64,000 nt of DNA from Tenacibaculum maritimum NCIMB 2154 (GTDB lineage: Bacteria > Bacteroidota > Bacteroidia > Flavobacteriales > Flavobacteriaceae): the NCBI RefSeq assembly GCF_900119795.1, contig NZ_LT634361.1, positions 2,418,001 through 2,482,000 on the forward strand, in the 5' to 3' direction. The position numbers and the translations under genes were made by a program. Below are positions 23,417 through 33,515 of the stretch, in pieces (within the stretch, counting starts at the first letter, position 1; each line of letters starts with the position of its first letter). The notes under the pieces were generated by a model. It had not been told where the DNA came from. It saw nothing but the letters and a program-made list of their open reading frames with translations, and ran no database searches.

Positions 23417-24316
23417 TTGGAAACAATACTATCTCTTAGAAATCTAAATAAAAAATACGGAAATGTTCACGCTGTAAATAACCTTTCTTTTGATATTCAA
23501 AAAGGAAATATTTATGGAATACTAGGACCTAATGGAAGTGGTAAATCTACCACATTGGGCATCATTTTAAATGTAATTAATAAAACTTCTGGTGAATTCA
23601 ATTGGTTCAACGGAAGACTTTCAACGCAGGAAGCTTTAAAAAAAGTAGGCGCCATTATTGAACGCCCCAACTTTTATCCCTATATGACTGCTAATCAAAA
23701 CTTGGAATTAATTTGTAACATAAAAAATGTTCCATATAGTAAAATAGCAGAAAAATTAAAAGCTGTAAACCTTTACGAACGCAGAAATAGCAAATTTAGA
23801 ACCTATTCCTTAGGAATGAAGCAACGCTTAGCCATTGCCTCTGCCCTTTTAAATGATCCTGAAATTTTAATTTTAGATGAACCTACCAATGGCTTAGACC
23901 CTCAAGGCATCCATGAAATTCGCGAAATTATAAAAAACATCTCCAACAACGGTACTACAATTTTGCTAGCATCTCATCTATTAGATGAAGTTGAAAAAAT
24001 ATGCGATCATGTAATTGTCATGAGAAAAGGTAAAAAATTATACAGCGGTCGCCTTAACGAAATTACTGCAAGTAATGGTTTGTTTGAATTGAAAGTTGAA
24101 AAAGAAGAAAAAAAGCTCTTACACATTCTTAAATCGCATCCTGCAGTAGCCTACACTCAAAAAGAAGGAGACACCATCATTGTCAACTTAAAAAAAGAAC
24201 TCTCTGCCAGAGATATAAATGCTTTTTTGTTTCATAATGGTATTGTACTATCTCATTTAATAAAGCGAAAACCTAGCTTGGAACAGCAATTCCTAGACCT
24301 AACAAATAACCAATAA
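23417..24316 (+). CDS. ABC-2 transporter ATP-binding protein
   Basis: A 299-residue ATPase: Walker A GPNGSGKST, signature YSLGMKQRLAIA, Walker B ILILDEPTNGLDP, H-loop ASHLLDE, and a C-terminal extension of about 80 residues (LFELKVEKEEKK) as in the bacitracin/gliding-type DrrA family. It starts with TTG. The permease 24363..25208 follows 46 bp downstream. The substrate cannot be told from the sequence. Confidence 0.85.
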   Translation: METILSLRNLNKKYGNVHAVNNLSFDIQKGNIYGILGPNGSGKSTTLGIILNVINKTSGEFNWFNGRLSTQEALKKVGAIIERPNFYPYMTANQNLELICNIKNVPYSKIAEKLKAVNLYERRNSKFRTYSLGMKQRLAIASALLNDPEILILDEPTNGLDPQGIHEIREIIKNISNNGTTILLASHLLDEVEKICDHVIVMRKGKKLYSGRLNEITASNGLFELKVEKEEKKLLHILKSHPAVAYTQKEGDTIIVNLKKELSARDINAFLFHNGIVLSHLIKRKPSLEQQFLDLTNNQ

Positions 24317-24362
24317 CCGCTTTTTTAATCATTTTACTGCTAATACTTACACTTTTACCAAC

Positions 24363-25208
24363 ATGTTACGATTATTAACTATAGAATTTCATAAACTTAA
24401 ACACAATAGAGCCAGCAAGGTGCTTTCTATTATATATTTTGTACTATTAACTTCCATTGCACTGGTGGCTGCTATTAAATTTGATATAGGTCCTATTAAA
24501 TTCCATTTAGCAGATCAAGGTATTTTTAACTTCCCTTATATCTGGCATTTCAACACATATATTGCAGCCATTTTTAAATTCTTTTTATTATTGGTTATTG
24601 TTTCTATGACAGCAAATGAGTACAGCTACAAAACACTCAAGCAAAACCTAATTGATGGCTTAAGTAAAAAAGAATTCATCCTTTCTAAATTTTATGCCGT
24701 TGTGGTATTTGCTGCAATTTCTACCCTCTTTGTTTTTATAACCTCTTTAACCCTAGGACTCATCTACTCAGACTATAATGAGTTTTCTATCATAACTTCT
24801 GGCTTCATTTATTTATTCGCTTTCTTTATAAAATTAGTAGGCTTCTTTTCTTTTGGCTTATTCTTAGGTATTTTAATCAAACGTTCTGCTTTTGCTGTGG
24901 GTGCCATGCTTATTTGGCTTCTGAATGAAAATATGATTAGAGGCTATCTTTACTCGTTTTTTGATACTGCCGAAAATACTACAGAAAAAGTCAATCAAAT
25001 TATGCAATTTCTTCCTTTAGAAGCCATGTCTAACCTTATTAAAGAACCTTTTACCAAATTAGGTGCTGTAAAATCTGTTGCGAAAAGAATGGGAGAAACG
25101 ATTGTAAAAGATTTTTCCGTTAATTACGCTGATATATTCATTGTATTGGCTTGGACATTTATTTTCATCTACCTTTCTTATATACTCTTAAAGAAAAGAG
25201 ATTTATAA
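24363..25208 (+). CDS. ABC-2 type permease
   Basis: A 281-residue membrane protein with six predicted segments (about 20-40, 65-85, 112-135, 145-165, 172-190 and 255-275) and the ABC-2 permease layout MTANEYSYKTLKQNLIDGLSKKEFILSKF. It forms the membrane half for the ATPase 23417..24316 in the same operon. Confidence 0.8.
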   Translation: MLRLLTIEFHKLKHNRASKVLSIIYFVLLTSIALVAAIKFDIGPIKFHLADQGIFNFPYIWHFNTYIAAIFKFFLLLVIVSMTANEYSYKTLKQNLIDGLSKKEFILSKFYAVVVFAAISTLFVFITSLTLGLIYSDYNEFSIITSGFIYLFAFFIKLVGFFSFGLFLGILIKRSAFAVGAMLIWLLNENMIRGYLYSFFDTAENTTEKVNQIMQFLPLEAMSNLIKEPFTKLGAVKSVAKRMGETIVKDFSVNYADIFIVLAWTFIFIYLSYILLKKRDL

Positions 25209-25350
25209 ACACTTCTAGTACTTATTTCATCATGGCAACTGCAATCTTTCTTTTGACTTTTGTTGTTGCCATTATTTTATACTTTGCTTAAAAAAAGAAG
25301 TTTTATAAGCCTTTTTACTTATTTTAGCCTTTTTTCTAATTATTTTTCTA

Positions 25351-28300
25351 ATGAAAAGGCTTACTATATTATTTTTCACCTTATCCTGTGCAGTTAATTT
25401 ATTTTCTCAAAAGGAGGCCAACTATTGGTACTTTGGGCAAAATGCTGCTTTAAATTTTAATTCAGGAACTCCCGTCCCTATATTGGGCTCTTTGTTAAGT
25501 ACCACTGAAGGTTGCTCTTCTTTTTCTGATAGTAATGGAAATTTGCTGTTTTATGTTGGAGCGCCAAATACTGGAGCTTCTAATTTAACTGTTTGGAACA
25601 AAAACAATAAACCCATGCCTTTTTGTGATGTAGCCAATGGCGGACAACCATTACAAGGAGATGCTTCCAGTTCTCAATCTGCATTAACAATTCCTGCCCC
25701 TGGAAAACCAAATATATACTACCTCTTTACGGTAGGAGCTCCTTCGAGTAATAATCAAGGTTTTTGGTATTATACCATAGACATGACTAAAGACAATGGT
25801 AATGGTGATATTATAGCAGGGCCTATAGACTTGTCTGAAAATAGAGCTACTGACTGGAGTGAAAAAATTACTGCCGTAAGGGCTAAAGAATGCAATACCT
25901 TTTGGGCCATTTCCTTGCTGCGTTCTGATACTTTTTATGCTTATAAAGTAAATAGTACTGGAGTACATGGTACTCCTGTTAAATCTAAAATTGCAGGACT
26001 TAGAATCAACGATCCTAGGGGATATCTGAAAGTATCGCCAGATGGTAAAAAACTTATTGCTGCAAGCATGGGATCTGGAACTCATTTATTTGATTTTGAT
26101 GCTACTACAGGTATCGTATCAAATGCGCGAATTTTAAACGTTTCTGGAAATAGCTATGGGGTTGAGTTTTCTGCTTCAAGCAAGAGATTGTACATTTCTA
26201 CAGGAGACTTTTTAGGGGCTACTGAAAATTTATTTCAATTTGACATGAGCCTGCCTAATATTAATGATATCAACAATTCTAGGTATTTAGTGCATAGTTA
26301 TTACAACACTAGAGGGGCACTGCAATTGGGGCCTAATCGTAAAATTTATTGGACAAGTGATAGCGCTACTAGTATTAGCGTTGTTAATAATCCTGAGGTA
26401 CTGGGTGCTGGTTGTAATTACGCTCACCAATCTGTTAATTTAGGGGGGGCTATCGCCAGCCAAGGATTGCCTCCTTTTATTTCATCTTTATTACTTCCTA
26501 CCGAAATTAAAGATTTAGATAATGACCAAAAATTAAATGACTTAGACTTACAATTTTGCTCAGGAGCCAATAAATCAATTGCTCCTAATCCTGTAGATCC
26601 TAATTTAATACAACCTGCAACTGTTGTTACATATACTTGGTTTTTTGAAGATGCTACTGGAACTACTAATCAGATTCATAATGATCGTGTTTTAACATTA
26701 ACAAATATTTCTCCAGCGAATAATGGTAAATATACCTTAGCAATCAATTATACGAATACTTGTGGTGATTTGATCAAACAAGAAGGTACCTTCTCTTTTG
26801 AAGTGTTTGCTCCTGCTACTGCTACCAAACCGTTAGATATTTATTATTGCGATAGTGATAATGATGGTCTTCATAATTTTGACTTGGCTGCCTTAAAAAA
26901 TGGGGACATATTAAACGGACAAGATCCAAATACTTTTGACGTATTATTTTTCTCAACAAAAGCAGATGCTGAAAACAATGTTACTGCCAATAGTTTACCT
27001 ACTCCATATACAAACCCTGCTCCGTTTAGTACAACAACAATATATGTTAGAGTACATAACAAAAAAGCACCTAATGCTTGTTTTGCTTTAACCGAATTTG
27101 AGCTAAAAGTTAATGGCCTTCCTGTTCCTGCAACACCTCCTTTGTATAGGGTATGTGATGATATTGCTAATGGCGGCGATACCGATGGCTTTTTCAATGC
27201 TTTTTTACTAAATACGAAAGACACGGCTATTTTAAATGGATTGGATCCTACCACATACGATGTATTATATTATACAACTGCTGCTGCTGCTCAAACAAGA
27301 GATGCTGGCCTTTTAATAGATAAAACCGCTCCGTATAGAAATATCGTAAAAGATACACAGCCTATCTATGTACGTGTGGAAAATAAAAATAATACCAATT
27401 GCTTTGATGCTAGTGTTTCTTTTAATTTAGAGGTGGCTAAAAAACCTGTGATTAAAAACAATCCTGCCAGCCTAAGGCAATGTGATGATAACGCTGATTT
27501 AATTACTACTTTCAACCTTACAAAAGCTCGAATAAATATTTCTGACAATTACACCAACGAAACATTTACATACTATGCTACCCAAGCGGCTGCCATTGCA
27601 GGAACTCCTGAAATTGCAGATCCTATTAGGTATCCTGTAAATACCAACGGGCAGGTTTGGATTAAAACGACCTCCATACATGGTTGTAGTCGTATTTCTA
27701 GTGTAAATTTAGTGGTTGGATATGCTGCTGATTTGGCTTATAACAAAGTATTTGAAGCTTGTGATGATCTTTTAGATATTGATGGAAATGATACTCCTGC
27801 TATGAATGATGATACTGATGGTATTACTACATTTGATTTTAGCGTGGCTACTAATGAAATTAAAAACCTCGTTCCTAATCCTGCTATAAGACCTAACTTA
27901 GAGGTACTTTTTTATGAAAACCCACAAGATCGAGTAGCTGCTGTAAATGAAATTACTGATATCGCAAACTACCGAAATAAGCGCATTCCGAATACAACAG
28001 GTACAAACTTTCCGATTTATGTAAAAATTGTCAATAAGACAAATAATGACTGTACTGGCTTGGCTACCTTATACCTAAAAGTAAATACCACTCCTATTGT
28101 AAATGATATTCCTGATATTGTAGAGTGTGATGACTATATTTCTGGTGCTTTAAACGATGGAAAAAATGTAAATATGGACCTTCGTAATTATACCGTAGCA
28201 ACCATTTTAGGCCCTACGCAAGCCGTAAATGATTTTGAAATTACCTACTACCATACTAAAAACGATGCAGACACCAAAAATAATCCAATCACAAATGACA

Positions 28301-29871
28301 CGACCTATACAGGTACTCATAACGAAATCATTTATGTAAGGGTGGAGCATAAAACTTCGGGGTGTTTTAACACGCATAAAAACTTTAAAATCCTAATCAA
28401 TCCGCTTCCTACAATCCCTAATAGCATTCCTAAAATAACGGTTTGTGATGTTCCTAATGCTTTTGATGGCGATGCTAGAAATAGATTGGCTAATGGTATT
28501 AACTTGGCTGAAAGAGATGTGGATGTTCTTAATGGTAAAGATCCTGCTCTTTTCTCAGTAAGTTACCATACCTCTTCACAAGATGCTATTGATGGACTGC
28601 GACCTCTTAATAAGAATAATTTTTCTAATGATCCTGGGCTTACTACATTTCCGGCTGATTTTAATACGGATGATCCTGCCATTCAAAAGGTATATGTTAG
28701 TATTCTTAATGAAACTACTCAGTGTAGGTTCGGATTTGTTGTATTGGATGTTGTAATTTACCCGAAACCTAATACACCTGCCATAATTGCTCCGTACATT
28801 GCCTGTGACAATACGTCTGATGCCAATGCGGATGATGCCAATGGTGTGAATGGGGATATTACTTTGAAAAATAAAAAACCAGCAATCTTAGCAAACTACA
28901 CACCTGCTGAACATGCTAATTTCACCGTAAGCTATCATACTTCTTCTACGGATGCCATGACAGGAAGCAATCCATTGAATGAAAATCTATATGAAAACAG
29001 TACCAACGGAGAAACTATTTATGTAAGGGTTTTAAATAACTTAACCAAATGTGTGAGCTATGATACTTCTTTTACGATTCAAATCAATCCTTTGCCTTCT
29101 TTTGATGTTCCTGCTGATCAGGTGTACTTTTGTTTAAATACAGCTACGCGAAAAATAGCTGTTGAAAATGCTGGGGCTATTTATGATTATGAGTGGACTA
29201 ATGAGGCAGGACAGGTTATTGCTGCTGGTGAAGATCTTATCGAAGTTCCTATAACAAGCGCAGGGAATTATACGGTTACTGCTACTATGAAAGATGGCAC
29301 TAACTGTAATCGTACAAAAACAATTAGCGTTAAAGCCTCTAATATTGCTACGATAAATGATGCCAATATTCGAGTAATTGATGATACGGATAATAATACT
29401 ATTGAAATTATAGATACTTCCTTACTTGGTCCTGGAAATTACCAATACCTCCTGCTTGATGCAGATGGTGCTATTGTAAAAGATTTTCAAGAGGAACCTC
29501 TGTTTGATCAGTTAGAAGGAGGAATCTATACGCTTGTGATCAATGATAAAAATGGTTGTACTCCTGATACAAATTTTGAAATATCTGTAATTGAATTTCC
29601 TAAATTCTTTACCCCTAATGACGATGGCATTAAGGATACTTGGCATATCAAAGGGGCCAATGCTACTTTTTATCCTTCTAGCGCAATTCATATTTTTAAT
29701 AGATTTGGTAAAGTGGTGGCTACAATAGGCATTGATGATTTGGGTTGGGACGGACGCTATAAAGGGAAGCAGTTACCTCCTAATGATTATTGGTTTAAAG
29801 TACAATTAATCCATAGAAATAAGAAAAAAGTAATCAACAGAACAGGTCATTTTTCGCTTTTAAGGAATTAA
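25351..29871 (+). CDS. Large secreted repeat protein with T9SS type-B C-terminal domain
   Basis: A 1506-residue protein with a signal peptide (about 1-19, ending NLFSQ). The N-terminal 370 residues look like a beta-propeller (YWYFGQNAALNFNSG, DSNGNLLFYVG). Then come six to eight repeats of about 90-120 residues with the pattern CDD...DG...FDL...ILNG-DP...YH-TS-DA...IYVRV-N...C, rich in Asp and Asn and probably calcium-binding. The last 90 residues (FPKFFTPNDDGIKDTW...IFNRFGKVV...WDGRYKGKQLPPNDYWF) are the gliding-motility-associated C-terminal domain that targets cargo to the type IX secretion system. It is probably an adhesin. Confidence 0.88.
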   Translation: MKRLTILFFTLSCAVNLFSQKEANYWYFGQNAALNFNSGTPVPILGSLLSTTEGCSSFSDSNGNLLFYVGAPNTGASNLTVWNKNNKPMPFCDVANGGQPLQGDASSSQSALTIPAPGKPNIYYLFTVGAPSSNNQGFWYYTIDMTKDNGNGDIIAGPIDLSENRATDWSEKITAVRAKECNTFWAISLLRSDTFYAYKVNSTGVHGTPVKSKIAGLRINDPRGYLKVSPDGKKLIAASMGSGTHLFDFDATTGIVSNARILNVSGNSYGVEFSASSKRLYISTGDFLGATENLFQFDMSLPNINDINNSRYLVHSYYNTRGALQLGPNRKIYWTSDSATSISVVNNPEVLGAGCNYAHQSVNLGGAIASQGLPPFISSLLLPTEIKDLDNDQKLNDLDLQFCSGANKSIAPNPVDPNLIQPATVVTYTWFFEDATGTTNQIHNDRVLTLTNISPANNGKYTLAINYTNTCGDLIKQEGTFSFEVFAPATATKPLDIYYCDSDNDGLHNFDLAALKNGDILNGQDPNTFDVLFFSTKADAENNVTANSLPTPYTNPAPFSTTTIYVRVHNKKAPNACFALTEFELKVNGLPVPATPPLYRVCDDIANGGDTDGFFNAFLLNTKDTAILNGLDPTTYDVLYYTTAAAAQTRDAGLLIDKTAPYRNIVKDTQPIYVRVENKNNTNCFDASVSFNLEVAKKPVIKNNPASLRQCDDNADLITTFNLTKARINISDNYTNETFTYYATQAAAIAGTPEIADPIRYPVNTNGQVWIKTTSIHGCSRISSVNLVVGYAADLAYNKVFEACDDLLDIDGNDTPAMNDDTDGITTFDFSVATNEIKNLVPNPAIRPNLEVLFYENPQDRVAAVNEITDIANYRNKRIPNTTGTNFPIYVKIVNKTNNDCTGLATLYLKVNTTPIVNDIPDIVECDDYISGALNDGKNVNMDLRNYTVATILGPTQAVNDFEITYYHTKNDADTKNNPITNDTTYTGTHNEIIYVRVEHKTSGCFNTHKNFKILINPLPTIPNSIPKITVCDVPNAFDGDARNRLANGINLAERDVDVLNGKDPALFSVSYHTSSQDAIDGLRPLNKNNFSNDPGLTTFPADFNTDDPAIQKVYVSILNETTQCRFGFVVLDVVIYPKPNTPAIIAPYIACDNTSDANADDANGVNGDITLKNKKPAILANYTPAEHANFTVSYHTSSTDAMTGSNPLNENLYENSTNGETIYVRVLNNLTKCVSYDTSFTIQINPLPSFDVPADQVYFCLNTATRKIAVENAGAIYDYEWTNEAGQVIAAGEDLIEVPITSAGNYTVTATMKDGTNCNRTKTISVKASNIATINDANIRVIDDTDNNTIEIIDTSLLGPGNYQYLLLDADGAIVKDFQEEPLFDQLEGGIYTLVINDKNGCTPDTNFEISVIEFPKFFTPNDDGIKDTWHIKGANATFYPSSAIHIFNRFGKVVATIGIDDLGWDGRYKGKQLPPNDYWFKVQLIHRNKKKVINRTGHFSLLRN

Positions 29872-29895
29872 TTCAAGCTTGATAAATTACCTTTC

Positions 29896-29931
29896 ATACG
29901 GATACTTTTTATGTAAAAGTATCCGTATTTT
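29896..29931 (+). terminator. Terminator between the adhesin and uvrB
   Basis: A stem ATACGGATACTTTT / AAAAGTATCCGTAT with a 5-nt loop, followed by TTTTTG. It ends less than 10 bp before the uvrB start, and its 3' arm overlaps TATTTTTG, a -7-like box, so it may be part of the uvrB promoter too. Confidence 0.7.
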
Positions 29932-29937
29932 TGTAAT

Positions 29938-31929
29938 ATGGATTTTAAAATTGAATCGGAATTTTCTCCTACAGGAGATCAACCAGAAGCGATCAAACAA
30001 TTAGTGAATGGAATTGTATCTGAAGAAAAATACCAAACACTATTAGGAGTTACAGGATCTGGAAAAACATTTTCAATTGCCAATGTCGTTGCCCATGTAA
30101 ATAGGCCTACTTTGGTACTTGCTCATAATAAAACATTGGCAGCTCAGTTATACTCAGAGTTCAAACAATTTTTTCCTAACAATGCTGTGGAATATTTTGT
30201 TTCTTATTATGACTACTACCAGCCTGAAGCGTATATTCCTGTTACAGGAACGTATATTGAAAAAGACCTTTCTATTAATGATGATATAGAACGTTTGCGT
30301 ATCAGTACCACCTCTTCATTACTTTCTGGACGTAGAGATGTACTCGTTGTTGCCTCTGTTTCTTGCTTATATGGTATAGGAAACCCCGTGGAATTTAAGA
30401 AGAATGTGATTCCTATTGAAGTGGGGCAGCAAATTACACGAACCAAATTTTTACACTTGTTAGTAACCAGCTTGTATGCGCGTACCGAAATAGAGATTAA
30501 AAGTGGTACTTTTAAGGTAAAGGGGGATGTGGTTACTGTTTATCCTTCTTATGGAGATCATGGGTATCGTGTGCATTTTTTTGGAGATGAAATAGAAGAA
30601 ATTGAGTCTTTTGATTTGGAAAGTACGCTTACGTTAGACAAGTTTGACCAATTGACCATTTATCCTGCAAACTTATTTGTTACTTCTCCAGATGTTTTGC
30701 AAAATGCAATACATGCAATACAGGAGGATATGGTAAAACAGGTAGCTTATTTTAAAGAAATCGGAAAGCACTTAGAAGCAAAACGACTGCAAGAAAGAAC
30801 AGAGTTTGATTTGGAAATGATTCGTGAATTGGGCTATTGTTCTGGTATAGAAAATTATTCTCGTTATTTGGATGGACGAGAGGCTGGAACGCGACCTTTC
30901 TGCTTGTTGGACTATTTTCCTGAGGATTATTTAATGGTGATTGATGAGAGCCATGTGACGGTGCCGCAAACGCATGCCATGTATGGAGGAGACCGAAGTA
31001 GAAAAGAAAATTTAGTGGAATACGGATTTCGATTGCCGGCTGCTATGGACAATAGACCTTTAAGGTTTGAGGAGTTTGAAGCTTTGCAAAATCAAACTAT
31101 TTTTGTGAGTGCTACTCCTGCTGATTATGAGCTGGAAAAAACAGAAGGGATCTTTGTGGAACAGGTCATTCGCCCTACGGGTTTATTGGATCCTATTATT
31201 GAAATACGTCCTAGCCTAAATCAAATTGATGATTTAATAGAAGAAATTCAAGTACGTGTTGAAAAAGACGAACGTACCTTGGTAACTACATTGACCAAAC
31301 GAATGGCAGAAGAATTAACCAAATACCTTACAAGAGTTGCCATTCGCTGTCGTTATATCCACTCTGATGTGGATACTTTAGAGCGAGTTGAAATCATGCA
31401 AGACTTACGCAAAGGTTTGTTTGATGTGCTTATTGGGGTGAACTTATTAAGGGAAGGATTGGATTTACCGGAGGTTTCTCTCGTAGCTATTTTAGATGCT
31501 GATAAAGAAGGTTTCTTACGCTCTCACAGGTCTTTGACCCAAACTATTGGTAGGGCTGCTCGTAATGTAAACGGGCTTGCCATTATGTATGCTGATAAAA
31601 TAACAAACAGTATGCAACGTACTATAGACGAAACTGAAAGACGTAGGGAAAAACAAATTAGGTACAATACCAACAATGGCATTACTCCTAAACAAATCAA
31701 TAAGAAGATTGATACTACCTTGTCTAAAAATGCGGTGAGTTCATACCATTATGACAATGCCCAGCAAAAAGTTGCGGAACAGGAATTGGAATACTTGCCT
31801 AAGGAAACTATAGAAAAGCGCATTCGTCAAAAAAGAAAGCAAATGGAAGCTGCGGCAAAGGAACTCGACTTTTTAGTAGCAGCGCAATTGCGTGACGAAA
31901 TCAAAGTGCTCAAAGAAAGTATTACATAA
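29938..31929 (+). CDS. uvrB: Excinuclease ABC subunit B
   Basis: A 663-residue helicase of nucleotide excision repair: Walker A GVTGSGKTFS, the beta-hairpin YYDYYQPEAYIP, DEXD-like VIDESHVTVPQ, GVNLLREGLDLPEVSL, QTIGRAARN, and a C-terminal UVR motif (EKRIRQKRKQMEAAAKELDF) that contacts UvrC. It loads onto damage with UvrA and hands it to UvrC. It is of normal length and followed by a bidirectional terminator. Confidence 0.97.
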   Translation: MDFKIESEFSPTGDQPEAIKQLVNGIVSEEKYQTLLGVTGSGKTFSIANVVAHVNRPTLVLAHNKTLAAQLYSEFKQFFPNNAVEYFVSYYDYYQPEAYIPVTGTYIEKDLSINDDIERLRISTTSSLLSGRRDVLVVASVSCLYGIGNPVEFKKNVIPIEVGQQITRTKFLHLLVTSLYARTEIEIKSGTFKVKGDVVTVYPSYGDHGYRVHFFGDEIEEIESFDLESTLTLDKFDQLTIYPANLFVTSPDVLQNAIHAIQEDMVKQVAYFKEIGKHLEAKRLQERTEFDLEMIRELGYCSGIENYSRYLDGREAGTRPFCLLDYFPEDYLMVIDESHVTVPQTHAMYGGDRSRKENLVEYGFRLPAAMDNRPLRFEEFEALQNQTIFVSATPADYELEKTEGIFVEQVIRPTGLLDPIIEIRPSLNQIDDLIEEIQVRVEKDERTLVTTLTKRMAEELTKYLTRVAIRCRYIHSDVDTLERVEIMQDLRKGLFDVLIGVNLLREGLDLPEVSLVAILDADKEGFLRSHRSLTQTIGRAARNVNGLAIMYADKITNSMQRTIDETERRREKQIRYNTNNGITPKQINKKIDTTLSKNAVSSYHYDNAQQKVAEQELEYLPKETIEKRIRQKRKQMEAAAKELDFLVAAQLRDEIKVLKESIT

Positions 31930-32011
31930 TCTTATCTTGTAACGGCTCTTTTATAAAAAATAAGAGAGCACTACTTAGTTCGGTGCATTCATAAGAAAAA
32001 TATAGCCCATT

Positions 32012-32042
32012 AAAAAGCCTCACTTAAAAAAGTGAGGCTTTC
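32012..32042. terminator. Bidirectional terminator between uvrB and sucC
   Basis: A stem AAAAAGCCTCACTT / AAGTGAGGCTTT with a short A-rich loop between convergent uvrB and sucC. Confidence 0.85.
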
Positions 32043-32069
32043 CTAAATATATTTAACTAAAATTAATTC

Positions 32070-33266
32070 TTAAGCACCTAATACTTCTTGAACTTTATCT
32101 GCTGCTTCTTGAAATTCAGTAGCCGAAATAATTTCCATACCACTCGTATCAATCAATTCTTTTGCTTCTTTAGCATTGGTACCTTGCAAACGGCAAATGA
32201 TTGGTACATTAATCTTATCTCCCATATTTTTATAAGCATCAACAACACCTTGCGCTACACGATCACAACGAACGATTCCTCCAAAAATATTTACTAAGAT
32301 TGCTTTTACATTAGGATCTTTTAAGATGATTCCAAAAGCCGTTTCTACACGTTGTGCATCTGCCGTACCTCCTACATCTAAGAAGTTTGCAGGCTCTCCA
32401 CCAGACTCCTTAATTAAGTCCATCGTTCCCATTGCCAAACCAGCTCCATTCACCATACATCCCACATTTCCATCCAAATCAACATAGTTTAATCCAGCCG
32501 CTTTTGCTTCTACTTCAATCGGATTTTCTTCACGTAAATCACGCATTTCTACGTAATCTTTATGACGGTACAAAGCATTTTCATCTAAAGACACTTTTGC
32601 ATCTACTGCCATAATTTTGTCGTCAGACGTTTTTAATACAGGATTGATTTCAAATAATGACGAATCCGATTTTACATAAGCCGTATATAAAGCTGTTACA
32701 AATTTTGTCATATCTTTAAACGCCGCTCCTGATAATCCTAAATTAAAGGCAATTTTACGTGCTTGGAAAGGCATTAATCCTAAACTAGGATCAATCTCTT
32801 CTGTAAAAATTAAGTGCGGTGTTTCTTCTGCTACTGTTTCAATATCCATACCTCCTTCTGTAGAATACATAATCATATTTCTACCCGTAGCACGGTTTAA
32901 TAAAACAGACATATAATATTCTTCTGGTTCAGAATCTCCTGGGTAATATACATCTTCTGCTACTAGTACTTGGTGTACTTTTTTTCCTTCTGCGGAAGTT
33001 TGAGGAGTCACCAACATCATGCCTATAATATCATTGGCTATGCTTTCTACCTCTTGTAAGTTTTTAGCTAACTTTACTCCTCCTCCTTTTCCACGACCAC
33101 CTGCGTGTACTTGAGCTTTAATAACATGCCAACCTGTACCTGTTTCAGCTGTTAATTGTTTAGCCGCCTCTACAGCTTCTTTATGATTATGAGCTACAAT
33201 TCCGCGTTGAATTCTAACGCCAAAGCTACTTAAAATCTCTTTTCCTTGATATTCGTGTAAATTCAT
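32070..33266 (-). CDS. sucC: Succinyl-CoA ligase (ADP-forming) subunit beta
   Basis: A 398-residue ATP-grasp protein: MNLHEYQGKEILSSFGV, KAQVHAGGRGKGGGVKLAK, ALFEINP-type block SLFEINPVLKT, DAKVSLDENALYRH, the phosphohistidine-facing LDVGGTADAQRV, and VNIFGGIVRCD. It couples succinyl-CoA cleavage to nucleotide triphosphate synthesis in the citric acid cycle with SucD, which is not in this window. The gene is monocistronic here. Confidence 0.96.
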   Translation of the reverse strand: MNLHEYQGKEILSSFGVRIQRGIVAHNHKEAVEAAKQLTAETGTGWHVIKAQVHAGGRGKGGGVKLAKNLQEVESIANDIIGMMLVTPQTSAEGKKVHQVLVAEDVYYPGDSEPEEYYMSVLLNRATGRNMIMYSTEGGMDIETVAEETPHLIFTEEIDPSLGLMPFQARKIAFNLGLSGAAFKDMTKFVTALYTAYVKSDSSLFEINPVLKTSDDKIMAVDAKVSLDENALYRHKDYVEMRDLREENPIEVEAKAAGLNYVDLDGNVGCMVNGAGLAMGTMDLIKESGGEPANFLDVGGTADAQRVETAFGIILKDPNVKAILVNIFGGIVRCDRVAQGVVDAYKNMGDKINVPIICRLQGTNAKEAKELIDTSGMEIISATEFQEAADKVQEVLGA

Positions 33267-33515
33267 TTTGTAAGAATATTTTTAACGTGAACAAAAGTAC
33301 AAATTCAAAATGAAAACCATCATGAAAAACAACAATTTTTGATGTATGGAGCAATTGCTACTCGCTTCATCCCTAGTCTTTTTTAACATTTATTTAATAT
33401 CTTAAAATGTAATGACTAGTATCTTGCACTGTCTCCTTAACAGGAATCAACGTTTTTTACGCGTATCTATCCCCGTATATGCTGTAATAATTTTCATCGG
33501 ATTAAAAACTACGTA

